A stretch of DNA of 64,000 bases from the NCBI RefSeq assembly GCF_004342985.1, contig NZ_SMBO01000002.1, forward strand, positions 496,001 through 560,000, read 5' to 3'. Every line of letters starts with the position of its first letter. Within the stretch, counting starts at the first letter, position 1. The stretch comes from Novosphingobium sp. PhB57. Lineage in GTDB: Bacteria; Pseudomonadota; Alphaproteobacteria; Sphingomonadales; Sphingomonadaceae. The notes under the pieces were generated by a model that ran no database searches, was not told the origin of the DNA, and worked only from the letters and a program-made list of their open reading frames with translations. A program made the position numbers and the translations under genes. This document shows, piece after piece, positions 8,583-17,243 of the stretch.

Positions 8583-9047
8583 ATGTTCGAATACATGATC
8601 ATGCCATTCAAGCGTTATGCCGACTTTTCGGGCCGTTCGCTTCGCATCGAATATTGGGGCTTCGCCTTGCTCAATTTCATCGTCTTCGCGGTGATTTTCG
8701 GCATCTCGATGGGGCTCGGCCTGTCCTTGGGCGCGTTCCAGCAGATCGAGCAGGGCGGCGATCCCTCGTTGCTGTTCGGCACCGGATTTTTCGTCCTGAT
8801 CGGCCTGGCCGGTCTCTACAGCCTTGCGGTCTTCATTCCGAGCATCGCCGTTGCCGTGCGCCGATTCCACGACCGTGACATGAGCGGCTGGTGGTATCTC
8901 GGCTTCATCGTGCTGGGGCTGATTCCCTTTGTGGGCTGGATCGCGACCATCGCTTCTTTCGTAATCACCTGCCTGCCCGGCACGCCCGGTCCCAACCGTT
9001 TCGGCATGGATCCCCGCGATCCCACCGGCGCCGAAGTCTTCGCCTGA
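8583..9047 (+). CDS. DUF805 membrane protein
   Basis: 154 residues with the hallmarks of DUF805: the N-terminal FSGRSLRIEYWGFALLNF, three to four membrane helices, and the central VAVRRFHDRDMSGWW motif with the conserved Arg-Arg-x-His-Asp, then a terminal GPNRFGMDP. The family is widespread and its biochemical role is unknown. The ATG at 8583 follows GAGGGGGAAAAC, a strong ribosome binding site. It is preceded by a terminator and converges with the ybbP-like gene, whose stop lies 22 bases away. Confidence 0.93.
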   Translation: MFEYMIMPFKRYADFSGRSLRIEYWGFALLNFIVFAVIFGISMGLGLSLGAFQQIEQGGDPSLLFGTGFFVLIGLAGLYSLAVFIPSIAVAVRRFHDRDMSGWWYLGFIVLGLIPFVGWIATIASFVITCLPGTPGPNRFGMDPRDPTGAEVFA

Positions 9048-9068
9048 GGCGGCGCCGGTCGTCCGGCG

Positions 9069-11609
9069 CTAAAGCTCCCTCAGGGCCCGTGCCGGTTTCG
9101 CTCGCAACAGCGGCAGCGAGCCGGCCAGGGCGAAAGTCAGGATCACGATCAGGCCGGCGCCCAGCACCATCAGGATGCGCGGCCAGTCCGGCAGCCAGTC
9201 GAACTCGAAGAGCTTGACGATCACCGCCCAGGCCATGGCGCTGCCCGCGGCCAGTGCCACAAGCGCCAGCACGGCGGCGATCAGGCCGTATTCGGCAAGC
9301 TGGAGCAGCAGGAGCTGGCCCCGGCTGGCGCCCAGCACGCGCAGGATCACGTTGTCGTAGGTCCGGCTGGCGCGCGCCGCGGCGATGGCGCCGAACAGCA
9401 CGGCCAGCCCGGCCAGCACCGCCACCGAAGCGGCCGCGAGGATGGCCAGGGTCATCTGGTCCAGCAGTCCGCGCGCATCGCGCAGCAGGGTGCCGGTTTC
9501 GATCACCGAGCTGGACGGAAAGGCACGGGCCAGTCGTGGCAGCAGCCCGCGCGTGGAATGGCCCGGCGGCACTTCGATCGTCGCGGCCAGGTTGTGCGGC
9601 GCTCCGGCCAGGGTATTGGGCGAGAAGACCAGCACGAAATTGAAGCCCAGGGTGTCCCAGTCGATCCGGCGCAGTGCAGCCACCCGCGCGGTCCGCTCGA
9701 CACCGAGCACGCCCACCGTCACATAGTCACCCACCTTCAGCCCCACGGTCCGGGCGAATTTCTCGTCGAGCGACACGAGCGGCTCGCCGCGGTGGATCTC
9801 GGGCCACCACCGGCCGGACGTGACGGTGCTGCCTTCAGGCACGCCGACCGAATAGGTCAGCCCCCGCTCGCCCTTCAGCGCCCAGGCGTCCTCGGGGATT
9901 TCCTTCAGGTCGGACACGCGCGTCATGTGGTCCCGGGGGCCATAGGCGAGGATGCGGCCGCGCAAGTTTGGAACCATCTTCACAACTGCGCCGGGAACCT
10001 GCTGCGCGACGATGTCCTGGAATGCTCCGGCTTTGTCCTTGGGCACGTCGAGCACGAAGAAGTCCGGCGCGCGGGCGGGCACGGTCTTGCGGATATTGGC
10101 GTCGAGGCTGGTCTGGACGGCGGCGATCAGCACGAAAGCGGAGAGGCCGAAGCCAAGGGCGGTCACCAGGGCGCCGGTCTGGGCGCCGGGGCGATAGAGG
10201 TTGGCGAGGCCGGCGCGCAGCATCGGGTCGCGCGGCCTGGGCAAGTGCGCGGCGGCCCGGCGAATGCCCAGGCCGATCAGTGCGAGCAGGCCGAGCATGA
10301 GCGCGGCGCCGCCGAGGAAGCCCAGCGTCACCAGCGGCTGCGCGGCATTGAGCAGGGCGAGAGCGACGATGGCGGCGAGTCCCAGTCCGACGGGGAGCAA
10401 CCAGGTCCGGCGCGGGGCCATGAGCGGCGAGACTTGCGCGCGCATCAGCGCCATGGCGGGGAAGCTGCGCGCACGGGCCAGCGGCGGCGCGGCGAAGACG
10501 AGCGCGACCAGCAGGCCGTAGCCTGTCGCTGTCAGCAGGGCCGCAGGAGAGACCGTGAAGCCCGTGTCGACAGGCAGGAGCGAGCCGAGAGAGCGCGCCA
10601 GCAGCGGGGTTACCAGCACGCCTGCCAGCAGTCCGGCCAGGCTGCCGACCAGCGCTGCCGCGCCGACTTGCAGGAGGTAGATGCGGGCAATGTCGCGGCT
10701 CGTCGCGCCCAGCACCTTGAGCGTGGCGATCGAGGCGCGCCGCGCTTCGAGATAGGATGACACGCCGCCGCCGATGCCGATCCCGGCGATGACGAGCGCG
10801 GCCAGACCGACAAGCGCGAGGAACTGGCCCATGCGGCTGACGAAACGCTGGGTGGAGGGCGAAGCGGCCTTGCGGGTGCGGGTGTCGAAGGCATCGTCGC
10901 CGAAACGCTTCTTCAGTGCATCGACCACGGCGTCCGGGTCGCGCATCGCATCCGCGAACCGGACGCGCGTGGCGCTGCGGTACATGGCGCCGGGGGCGGT
11001 CAGCCCGGCGCGCGAGGGCAGGTCGAGCGCGGAGATCGCGGTGTCGCCCAGCGCGAAGCCTTCCGAAAGCTTCTCCGGGTCGCTGGCGATCACCCCGCCC
11101 ACCCGCTGCTCCACGCCCCCGATCGAGACGCTGTCGCCCCGGCTTACGCCCAGGCGCGCGGCGGTTCCTTCCGAAAGCCAGACCGATCCGGCAGGCGGTG
11201 CGCCGACCTTGCGGCCGTCCTGGAGTTCGAGCCGGCCATAGAGCGGCCATTTTGCGTCGACGGCCTTGAGCGCGACCGGGGCCGTCAGATCGCCCTTGCG
11301 GGCTATGGCCTGAAGGCGAAAGCCCGGCGAGACCTGGCCGTAGCGGGAAAGCGCATTCAGTTCCTTGTCCGAAAGGCTGCGCTGCCAGGTCTTCAACTCG
11401 ATATCGCCGCCCAGCACTTCGCGGCCGCGCGTCGTCAGTTCGCGCTCGATCGAACCGGTGAGAGTGCCGATCGCCGCGATCGCGCCAACCCCCAGGAACA
11501 GGCAGACGAGCAGCAGCCGCAGGCCCTTGAACCGCGCCGAAAGGTCGCGGCGGGCGAGTGTCCAGGCGGTGCGCCAGGGCAGCGTCGGCGCGGAGGCGGG
11601 GTCAGGCAA
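9069..11609 (-). CDS. ybbP: ABC transporter permease of the YbbP/FtsX type
   Basis: 846 residues. One N-terminal helix (LLLVCLFLGVGAIAAIGTL) precedes a large periplasmic domain. It is followed by two FtsX-type permease cores, with helices around 265-430 and near the C-terminus (AILAAASVAVLAGLAVLFG, ending PLLRAKPARALREL). This duplicated layout is that of E. coli YbbP (about 804 residues), a MacB-type mechanotransmission permease. It overlaps the ATPase gene upstream by 8 bases, so the two are co-translated. The TesA esterase is encoded divergently, as in many proteobacteria. The substrate is unknown; a role in moving lipids or lipoproteins from the inner membrane is inferred. Confidence 0.92.
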   Translation of the reverse strand: MPDPASAPTLPWRTAWTLARRDLSARFKGLRLLLVCLFLGVGAIAAIGTLTGSIERELTTRGREVLGGDIELKTWQRSLSDKELNALSRYGQVSPGFRLQAIARKGDLTAPVALKAVDAKWPLYGRLELQDGRKVGAPPAGSVWLSEGTAARLGVSRGDSVSIGGVEQRVGGVIASDPEKLSEGFALGDTAISALDLPSRAGLTAPGAMYRSATRVRFADAMRDPDAVVDALKKRFGDDAFDTRTRKAASPSTQRFVSRMGQFLALVGLAALVIAGIGIGGGVSSYLEARRASIATLKVLGATSRDIARIYLLQVGAAALVGSLAGLLAGVLVTPLLARSLGSLLPVDTGFTVSPAALLTATGYGLLVALVFAAPPLARARSFPAMALMRAQVSPLMAPRRTWLLPVGLGLAAIVALALLNAAQPLVTLGFLGGAALMLGLLALIGLGIRRAAAHLPRPRDPMLRAGLANLYRPGAQTGALVTALGFGLSAFVLIAAVQTSLDANIRKTVPARAPDFFVLDVPKDKAGAFQDIVAQQVPGAVVKMVPNLRGRILAYGPRDHMTRVSDLKEIPEDAWALKGERGLTYSVGVPEGSTVTSGRWWPEIHRGEPLVSLDEKFARTVGLKVGDYVTVGVLGVERTARVAALRRIDWDTLGFNFVLVFSPNTLAGAPHNLAATIEVPPGHSTRGLLPRLARAFPSSSVIETGTLLRDARGLLDQMTLAILAAASVAVLAGLAVLFGAIAAARASRTYDNVILRVLGASRGQLLLLQLAEYGLIAAVLALVALAAGSAMAWAVIVKLFEFDWLPDWPRILMVLGAGLIVILTFALAGSLPLLRAKPARALREL

Positions 11610-12339
11610 GACCAGCGCTCGCGCCTTGCGCCCGGAACCGGTCGCTGGCGATCCGGCCGTCCGCCAGCGTCACCACGCGTTCGCAATGGTCGGCAAGGCT
11701 TTCATCATGAGTGATGATGAGCAGGGTGGCGCCCGCTTCCGCGCGGCGGGCGAACAGCAGGTCGACGATGGTGGCGCCGGTGGCAGCGTCGAGATTGCCG
11801 GTCGGCTCATCCGCGAAGACGAGTGAAGGGCGCGGCGCCAGCGCGCGGGCAATGGCCACGCGCTGCTGCTCGCCGCCGGAAAGCTGGGCCGGATAGTGTG
11901 ACAGGCGGTGCCCCAGCCCCACCGCGGCAAGTTCCGCCTCGGCGCGTTCGCGGGCATTGTCCATCCCGGCGAGTTCCAGCGGCGTCGCCACGTTTTCAAG
12001 CGCCGTCATCGTCGGCAGGAGATGGAAGGCCTGGAGCACGACACCGATCCGGCCGCGCCGGGCGCGGGCGAGGGCGTCCTCGTCCATGGCCGAAAAGTCC
12101 TGCCCCGCCACGCTCAGCGCACCGCTGCTGGCACGCTCCAGCCCGGAAAGCACCGACATCAGCGAAGATTTGCCCGAACCGGACGGGCCAAGCAGCGCCA
12201 AGGTCTGTCCTTGCGGTACGGAAAGGTCGATGCCCTTCAGGATTTCGACGGCGCTGTCGCCGCTGCCGAGGGTCAGGCGCAGGTCCTGCGCAAGAATTGA
12301 GGGGGCGGGGGGCTGGGAAGGATTGCTCACCGGTCCCAT
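11602..12339 (-). CDS. ybbA: ABC transporter ATP-binding protein of the YbbA/LolD type
   Basis: 245 residues from the ATG at 12339. Walker [11 protein letters not shown]-loop [17 protein letters not shown], signature [15 protein letters not shown], Walker [13 protein letters not shown] and the H-loop [15 protein letters not shown] are all intact. The MacB/LolD subgroup is indicated by the PTGNLD box. A further upstream TTG would add nine residues but lacks support. It pairs with the permease that it overlaps at 11602-11609. It is divergent from tesA with only 37 bases between the start codons, the same arrangement as E. coli tesA-ybbAP. Confidence 0.94.
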   Translation of the reverse strand: MGPVSNPSQPPAPSILAQDLRLTLGSGDSAVEILKGIDLSVPQGQTLALLGPSGSGKSSLMSVLSGLERASSGALSVAGQDFSAMDEDALARARRGRIGVVLQAFHLLPTMTALENVATPLELAGMDNARERAEAELAAVGLGHRLSHYPAQLSGGEQQRVAIARALAPRPSLVFADEPTGNLDAATGATIVDLLFARRAEAGATLLIITHDESLADHCERVVTLADGRIASDRFRAQGASAGLA

Positions 12340-12376
12340 ATGGGTGGGCAAAGCCCCGTAGTTCAAGGAGAAAGCC

Positions 12377-13087
12377 TTGCGCGTTCACGCGAAAGCCCTG
12401 CTCGTCCCTTCGCTCTTGCTGCCACTCCTGCTCGGCGCCTGCGACAAGGCCGCGCCGCCCGCGCCTGACCGGACGCAGAGCGCCGTCGATGCACCGCCGC
12501 CGATTCCGGCCATGGGCCCGGAGCGGCCGATCCTCGCCTTCGGGGATTCGCTGCTGGCAGGCTATGGCCTGGACGACGGCGAAAGCTACCCGGACCGGCT
12601 GGAACAGGCGCTGCGCGTGCGGGGCGTCAACGCGAAGATCGCCAATGCCGGGGTCTCCGGCGATACCACCGCGGCGGGTCTGGAACGGCTGAACTTCACG
12701 CTGGAAAGCCAGTCTCCCAAGCCGGAACTGGCCATCGTCAGCCTGGGCGGCAACGACATGCTGCGCTCGCTGCCCCCGGCGGAGACGCGCAGGAACCTTG
12801 AGGAAATCCTGAAGCGCCTGAAGGGCGACAATATCCGCGTGGTGCTGCTTGGCATGATGGCGGCGCCCAATCTGGGCAAGGACTATGCCGCGACCTTCAA
12901 CCCGATCTATCCGCAACTCGCGCAGAAATACGGGGCGACGCTGGTGCCGTTCTTTCTCCAGCCGGTGATCGACAAGCCGGACCTGATGCAGAAGGACCAC
13001 GTCCATCCCACTGCGCTGGGCATCGATGCCATCGTCAGCGCGACGGTGGACGACGTGGTGGATGCCTTGCCGAAGCAGGGCGGCTGA
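12377..13087 (+). CDS. tesA: SGNH esterase TesA, predicted lipoprotein
   Basis: 236 residues. The GDSL block is FGDSLLAGYGLDDGESYP, the oxyanion block is SLGGNDML, and the catalytic Asp/His are in KDHVHPTALG, so all SGNH elements are present. Family members hydrolyse thioesters and short-chain esters (TesA, acyl-CoA thioesterase I / arylesterase). Unlike E. coli TesA, the N-terminus ends in the lipobox LLGAC (LPLLLGACDK), predicting a lipid-anchored periplasmic enzyme. The start is TTG at 12377 with a strong AAGGAG seven bases before it. It is divergent from ybbA. Confidence 0.93.
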   Translation: MRVHAKALLVPSLLLPLLLGACDKAAPPAPDRTQSAVDAPPPIPAMGPERPILAFGDSLLAGYGLDDGESYPDRLEQALRVRGVNAKIANAGVSGDTTAAGLERLNFTLESQSPKPELAIVSLGGNDMLRSLPPAETRRNLEEILKRLKGDNIRVVLLGMMAAPNLGKDYAATFNPIYPQLAQKYGATLVPFFLQPVIDKPDLMQKDHVHPTALGIDAIVSATVDDVVDALPKQGG

Positions 13088-13145
13088 CGATACCCGCAGC
13101 GCAAGGGGCGGGGGGCTATCCCCACGGGGGCTATCCCAGCAGGGG

Positions 13146-14249
13146 CTAACCCAGCCGGTGCACCGCGCCCGAACGCACTTCCCAGATGGCGGCCTCCCCG
13201 GCGATGGCGTCGAAGGGGGCGAGTTCGGTACCGGTCAGCCAGACTTGCGCCGAGCCCGCGCGCAAGCGGTCGAACAGGGCTTCGCGGCGCACGGGATCGA
13301 GATGGGCGGCGACTTCGTCCAGCAGCAGCAGACGGGGACGCTGTTCGGCCCCGGTTTCCAGCAGCTGCGAATGGGCCAGCGTAATCGCGATCAGCATCGC
13401 TTTCTGCTCGCCGGTGGAGCATTCGGCGGCGGCCTGGCCCTTGCCCGGCCCTTTGCCGGCCATGGTCACCAGGATCTCGTCGCGATGCGGGCCGGTCAGA
13501 GTGCGCTGCGCGGCGCGTTCGCGGGCGCGGCCTTCGCGCAGGGCACGGGCGAGGCCCTCGGAAGAGATCGGTCCACCCGGCTGATAGGCCAGCGAAGGAC
13601 GCGCGAAAGGCGAATCGGGCAGGGCGGCAAGAGTCTGCTCCAGTCGCTCGACCAGTTCGGCGCGGGCGGCGGCGACCATCGATCCGGATTCCGCCAGTTG
13701 CAGCTCGATTGCGTCCAGCCAGCGCCGATCGGGCGGCATGTCGTCCGAGAGCAGGCGATTGCGTTCGCGCAGCGCGTTTTCGAGCCGGGTGGCATGGCTG
13801 GCGTGGTCCGGCCGCACGGCGAGCACCAGCCGGTCGAGGAAACGCCGCCGGGCGCCGGCCCCTTCCACGAAAAGCCGGTCCATGGCCGGGGTCAGCCAGC
13901 CGATCGACATCCATTCCGCCAGGCGCACGGCCGGGGCTTCGGCGCCGTTGATCTGGACCAGGCGGCGGCCGGGACGCTCAGGCAGGACGCCGGTTCCCAG
14001 CTGCACCGGCTCCTCGTCCGCCACGAGCAGGGCCGCGCTCACCGCGAAGCCGCCGTCGAAATCCTGCCCCGGCATGTCGGCAAGCCCGGCACGGCGAAGA
14101 CCGCGGCCAGGCGAAAGCAGCGAGATCGCCTCCAGCACATTGGTCTTGCCCGCGCCGTTCTCTCCCACCAGCAGGTTGAACTGCGCCGTGCCTTCCACCG
14201 CGGTCTCGCGGTGGTTGCGGAAACGGGACAGGAGGATGCGATCGAGCAT
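13146..14249 (-). CDS. recF: DNA replication and repair protein RecF
   Basis: 367 residues, normal for RecF. The N-terminus is LLSRFRNHRE with Walker A VGENGAGKTN near residues 30-40. Arg/Leu-rich coiled arms follow, then the ABC-type signature STGEQKAMLI and Walker B RLLLLDEVAAHLD. RecF loads RecA at gapped DNA with RecO and RecR. It is not next to dnaN or gyrB here; its neighbours are tesA (convergent) and a YhhQ-type transporter. The ATG at 14249 gives MLDRILLSRFRNHRE, the expected N-terminus. Confidence 0.96.
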   Translation of the reverse strand: MLDRILLSRFRNHRETAVEGTAQFNLLVGENGAGKTNVLEAISLLSPGRGLRRAGLADMPGQDFDGGFAVSAALLVADEEPVQLGTGVLPERPGRRLVQINGAEAPAVRLAEWMSIGWLTPAMDRLFVEGAGARRRFLDRLVLAVRPDHASHATRLENALRERNRLLSDDMPPDRRWLDAIELQLAESGSMVAAARAELVERLEQTLAALPDSPFARPSLAYQPGGPISSEGLARALREGRARERAAQRTLTGPHRDEILVTMAGKGPGKGQAAAECSTGEQKAMLIAITLAHSQLLETGAEQRPRLLLLDEVAAHLDPVRREALFDRLRAGSAQVWLTGTELAPFDAIAGEAAIWEVRSGAVHRLG

Positions 14250-14316
14250 GGTCGCCGGCGGGCCTACCGGCGCGGGCCGGTCATGCCAAGCGGGAGGCGC
14301 GGTTTATTCGGAGCCT

Positions 14317-15171
14317 TTATTCGGCGTGTGCCGCCGCCCTGCGGGTCTTGGCGAAAGGAGAGAAGTCCACGTTGCTGTCGAACACATCCACGCCTTCGCG
14401 CCGCTTCAGCCAGCCGACGACCAGGTACGTCACCGGGGTGAGCACCACTTCCCAGCCGGTCTTGATCAGCCACTGGGTCAGCGCGAGCAAGGCGATCGAG
14501 TGCGGGGTGAAGCCGGCCACGCCGAGGAAGGCGAGGGGGTAGAACAGCGCGCTGTCCACGCCTTCGCCGAAGATCGTCGAGCCGATCGTGCGGGTCCAGA
14601 GATGCTTGCCCTGAGTCATGACCTTCATGCGCGCCAGGACGAAGGAATTCACGAACTCCCCGGCCCAGAAGGCGCAGACGGAGGCGAAGACGATGCGCGG
14701 GGTCTGGCCGAAGATCGCGTAGTAGGCCGCCTGGTTCGGTGCGGTCACCTGCTTGCCGGCGACGGTGTAGGTCGCGGAGGCGAGCGCCCAATCCGGGCTG
14801 GCAGGAATTTCCACCACGACCACGCTCATCACCACCATGAACAGCAGCGCGAAGAAGCCTGCCCAGATGCAGCGGCGGGCATTGGCATAGCCGTAGACCT
14901 CCGTCAGCACGTCGCCGATGATGTAGGAGACCGGGAAGAACAGCACGCCCGCGCCGAACGTGACCGGGCCGATGACGGGGAAGGAGACTTCCGCCTGCTT
15001 GGCTGCGCCGATCAGGTTGGAGAGCAGCAGGATGACCACGAAAGCCACCAGCATATAGTCGAAATAGCGGAAATGACGCCGGGCGCCGGCCATCCCGTCG
15101 ATACGCGAGAGGCCCGCGTCGGAAAATGCGGGGCTGGAAGAGGCTGGGCTGGAAAGGTCTGCTTCGCTCAT
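14317..15171 (-). CDS. yhhQ: Queuosine-precursor transporter, VUT family (YhhQ-like)
   Basis: 284 residues with about six membrane helices. Family features include VTFGAGVLFFPVSYIIGDVLTEVYG, the FWAGEFVNSFVLARMK segment and TIGSTIFGEGVDSALFYP, the VUT/DUF165 pattern. Characterised YhhQ proteins import preQ0/preQ1 for queuosine synthesis. The ATG at 15171 was preferred to the longer frame because it begins MSEADLSSP with no odd hydrophobic prefix. The protein has an extra acidic C-terminal tail (DVFDSNVDFSPFAKTRR). It is the last backbone protein gene before the tRNA and island. Confidence 0.92.
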   Translation of the reverse strand: MSEADLSSPASSSPAFSDAGLSRIDGMAGARRHFRYFDYMLVAFVVILLLSNLIGAAKQAEVSFPVIGPVTFGAGVLFFPVSYIIGDVLTEVYGYANARRCIWAGFFALLFMVVMSVVVVEIPASPDWALASATYTVAGKQVTAPNQAAYYAIFGQTPRIVFASVCAFWAGEFVNSFVLARMKVMTQGKHLWTRTIGSTIFGEGVDSALFYPLAFLGVAGFTPHSIALLALTQWLIKTGWEVVLTPVTYLVVGWLKRREGVDVFDSNVDFSPFAKTRRAAAHAE

Positions 15172-15270
15172 CGGCTGTGCGTAACCTGCCGCCGCAACGG
15201 GGCAAAGCACAAGTTGCGCCCATAGCGCGGTTTGCCTCCGCGGCGAACCGCGCTATGGGGAGCGCGACGC

Positions 15271-15347
15271 GCGCCCGTAGCTCAGCTGGATAGAGCACGA
15301 GCCTTCTAAGCTTGGGGTCACAGGTTCGAACCCTGTCGGGCGCGCCA
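15271..15347 (+). tRNA. tRNA-Arg(UCU)
   Basis: A full cloverleaf of 77 bases with encoded CCA. The acceptor arm is GCGCCCG/CGGGCGC, the D arm GCTC-AGCTGGATA-GAGC, the anticodon loop CTTCTAA (anticodon TCT) on a CGAGC/GCTTG stem, the T arm ACAGG-TTCGAAC-CCTGT, then discriminator G and CCA. Its 3' end doubles as the left attachment site of the island, and the stop codon of the recombinase gene lies inside it on the other strand. Confidence 0.97.
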
Positions 15348-16952
15348 TTTCCGTTCAGCTTTGGGCACCATGGCCCCGAGCGTCTGCGAGGCCACAAGCG
15401 CGCGTTGTAAAGCTGAATTTTGCCCGGATATCCGGATATCGCGATCCCCCACCTCGACGCGGTCGACCAGCAGGTGGACATATTCGCGGCGGAGTTTGGG
15501 ATCGGGACCGGACAGCTTTCGGCGTAGCAATTCACCAAACTGGGAGACGATGGCTGGCGTGATTCTCCGGTCGCCGATTTCGAGCTGCCTCTCCAACACA
15601 GCGATGTCGGCCTCTGCGCTGGTGCGCTGGGCTCGGATGTTGTTGAGCTCAGTCGCTATCTGGGGATCGTCTGGACTGCAAATACCATTCCGCACCAACT
15701 TGATGACACTCGCGCTCTCGCCTTCGAGCTGAGTGATGCGTGCACGGAGCCGCTTGAGCTGATCTTCGCGCTCCGCAACGGCGGTGGCGGAACGATCCAA
15801 CCAGGATTGCAGAAGGGCATGAAGCCGCTCCGGTTGGGTCAGCTGCTCGGCTACGGCTTCGAGGACGATACCGTCGAGCAGTTCCATAGGCACTCTGCGG
15901 CCCTGGCAGGCATCGGGCCCCTGTTTCACCCTGGCGGCGCAGCCGTAATAGGCGTAGCGACCAGACTTCCCAGTGACCGTCATCATGCCCGCTCCGCAAC
16001 CGTCGCCGCCACAGCCGCAGACGGCGAGTTTGGTCAGCAGCCTGGTGTTTGTTTTGACCGCGGCCTCGCCCATGCGTGGATCGCGGTCCGCCATCTGTTT
16101 GCGCGCGGCATAGAACACATCCTCTGTCACGATCGGCGGGACGGGAATGGGTACCCATTCGCCCTCAGGACGGGTTTCGCCGGTGCGGGAGTCGCGCCGG
16201 TTGAACATCACATAACCGATGTAAGCGGTGTTGGTGAGGATCGCATGCAGGTTTGAAATGCTGAACCGCTTGCCGCGAATGCGCTCGCCGCGCTCATTGA
16301 GGTACTGCGCGAGCCCGGTAATGCCGATCGGCCCCTCAGCAGTACCATGCAAATACGTATCGAAGATGAGGCGCACCAGATCGACGGTTTCAGGATCGTG
16401 CTCAAGCTTCTTGCGATCCTTGCCGCGCGGTTGAGGCACCACGTAAGTGCGGAAACCCAAGGGCGGCGTCTGTCCGTTCCAGTAGCCTGCTGCCGCATTC
16501 GCGATCATTGTTCGGCGGACGTGCTTGCCGTTTTCGGCCGAATGATACTCGTCGAAGAGGGCGAGCATGCCCACGGCCATGTCGGCTGCGGGATTGTCGC
16601 CAAAGGCCTGGGTAATCGAAACTATGCGAACTTTACGGCGCCGTAGACGCTCGCGATACTGCATAAAATCGAGCGCGTTCCGAAACAAGCGCGACAGTGA
16701 GTGGACGAGAATAATGTCGACCGGGTGCTCGTCGGACTCGGCGAGCGCGATCATTTGGCGAAAGGCGCGTCGATCATCATCGGTCGCGCTGCCGGCCTCG
16801 GAAAAGACGCGCACGCAGGCCGCGCCGTTTTCGTCGATCCAGCGTTCGGCACTGGAAATCTGATCGGGCAGCGAGAGGTCGTTTCGTTCCTGGCGGGTCG
16901 TCGAGACGCGTGCGTAGACGAAGACCTGCTTGCCTTCAAAATCGTTTTGCAT
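15318..16952 (-). CDS. Large serine recombinase (island integrase/excisionase)
   Basis: 544 residues. The N-terminal resolvase domain begins [12 protein letters not shown] with the nucleophilic Ser. Catalytic arginines lie around DRRAFRQM and [10 protein letters not shown] recombinase domain follows ([28 protein letters not shown]), then a zinc ribbon with [12 protein letters not shown] and a later YYGCAARV...C. A coiled coil (about 400-480) comes before the C-terminus. The ATG at 16952 follows AAGGGGGAC, so the ten extra upstream codons were rejected. The final codons read through the attachment core into the tRNA gene (antisense), ending at 15318. The C-terminus is therefore supplied by the integration site. 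Confidence 0.93.
   Translation of the reverse strand: MQNDFEGKQVFVYARVSTTRQERNDLSLPDQISSAERWIDENGAACVRVFSEAGSATDDDRRAFRQMIALAESDEHPVDIILVHSLSRLFRNALDFMQYRERLRRRKVRIVSITQAFGDNPAADMAVGMLALFDEYHSAENGKHVRRTMIANAAAGYWNGQTPPLGFRTYVVPQPRGKDRKKLEHDPETVDLVRLIFDTYLHGTAEGPIGITGLAQYLNERGERIRGKRFSISNLHAILTNTAYIGYVMFNRRDSRTGETRPEGEWVPIPVPPIVTEDVFYAARKQMADRDPRMGEAAVKTNTRLLTKLAVCGCGGDGCGAGMMTVTGKSGRYAYYGCAARVKQGPDACQGRRVPMELLDGIVLEAVAEQLTQPERLHALLQSWLDRSATAVAEREDQLKRLRARITQLEGESASVIKLVRNGICSPDDPQIATELNNIRAQRTSAEADIAVLERQLEIGDRRITPAIVSQFGELLRRKLSGPDPKLRREYVHLLVDRVEVGDRDIRISGQNSALQRALVASQTLGAMVPKAERKWRARQGSNL
15334..15352 (+). repeat. Left attachment repeat (attL) in tRNA 3' end
   Basis: The sequence tgtcgggcgcgcca plus tttcc. 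The first 14 bases match 41251-41264 exactly, then one mismatch (t versus a), then ttcc in both. It covers the 3' half of the T stem, the acceptor stem and the CCA of tRNA-Arg. Confidence 0.8.
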
Positions 16953-17243
16953 GCGTCCCCCTTGTGGTCCGCTGCGGTTCAACCGTTGAAGAGAGCGGAG
17001 ATTTCAGTGCCGAGAAGACGGTCGATCAAGGCGACTTCTTCATCAAGAACGAACATAGAACAAGAGAGAGGTTTGCACCCGATATTCTCGATGCCTGCCT
17101 AGGCCGACCAGTGCCTTCCTCATGCCGGGAAGGGGAAAGCTATCTGTTTCCTGAGAAAGATCGGGCGGTGTTGGCATGGATCATTCCATGCTCATTTCGC
17201 GCCTCGGCTGCCTCGCGACCCATGTGCACTTTGTACCGCGGTC
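16953..17243. other. Non-coding gap with a short palindrome
   Basis: No convincing gene in 290 bases between two minus-strand genes. A perfect inverted repeat, gcatgga (17174-17180) and tccatgc (17185-17191) with a 4-base centre, could be an operator or protein-binding site upstream of the recombinase. Its role is unproven. Confidence 0.4.

Noticed and set aside
15318-15352. Recombinase gene disrupted by the tRNA
   Set aside because: Only the last ten or so codons overlap the tRNA; all catalytic and zinc-ribbon parts lie upstream and are intact.
14264-15538. 424-codon minus-strand frame crossing the tRNA
   Set aside because: It is the well-known artefact of reading a tRNA gene backwards ([21 protein letters not shown]-like text) and overlaps yhhQ in a different frame.
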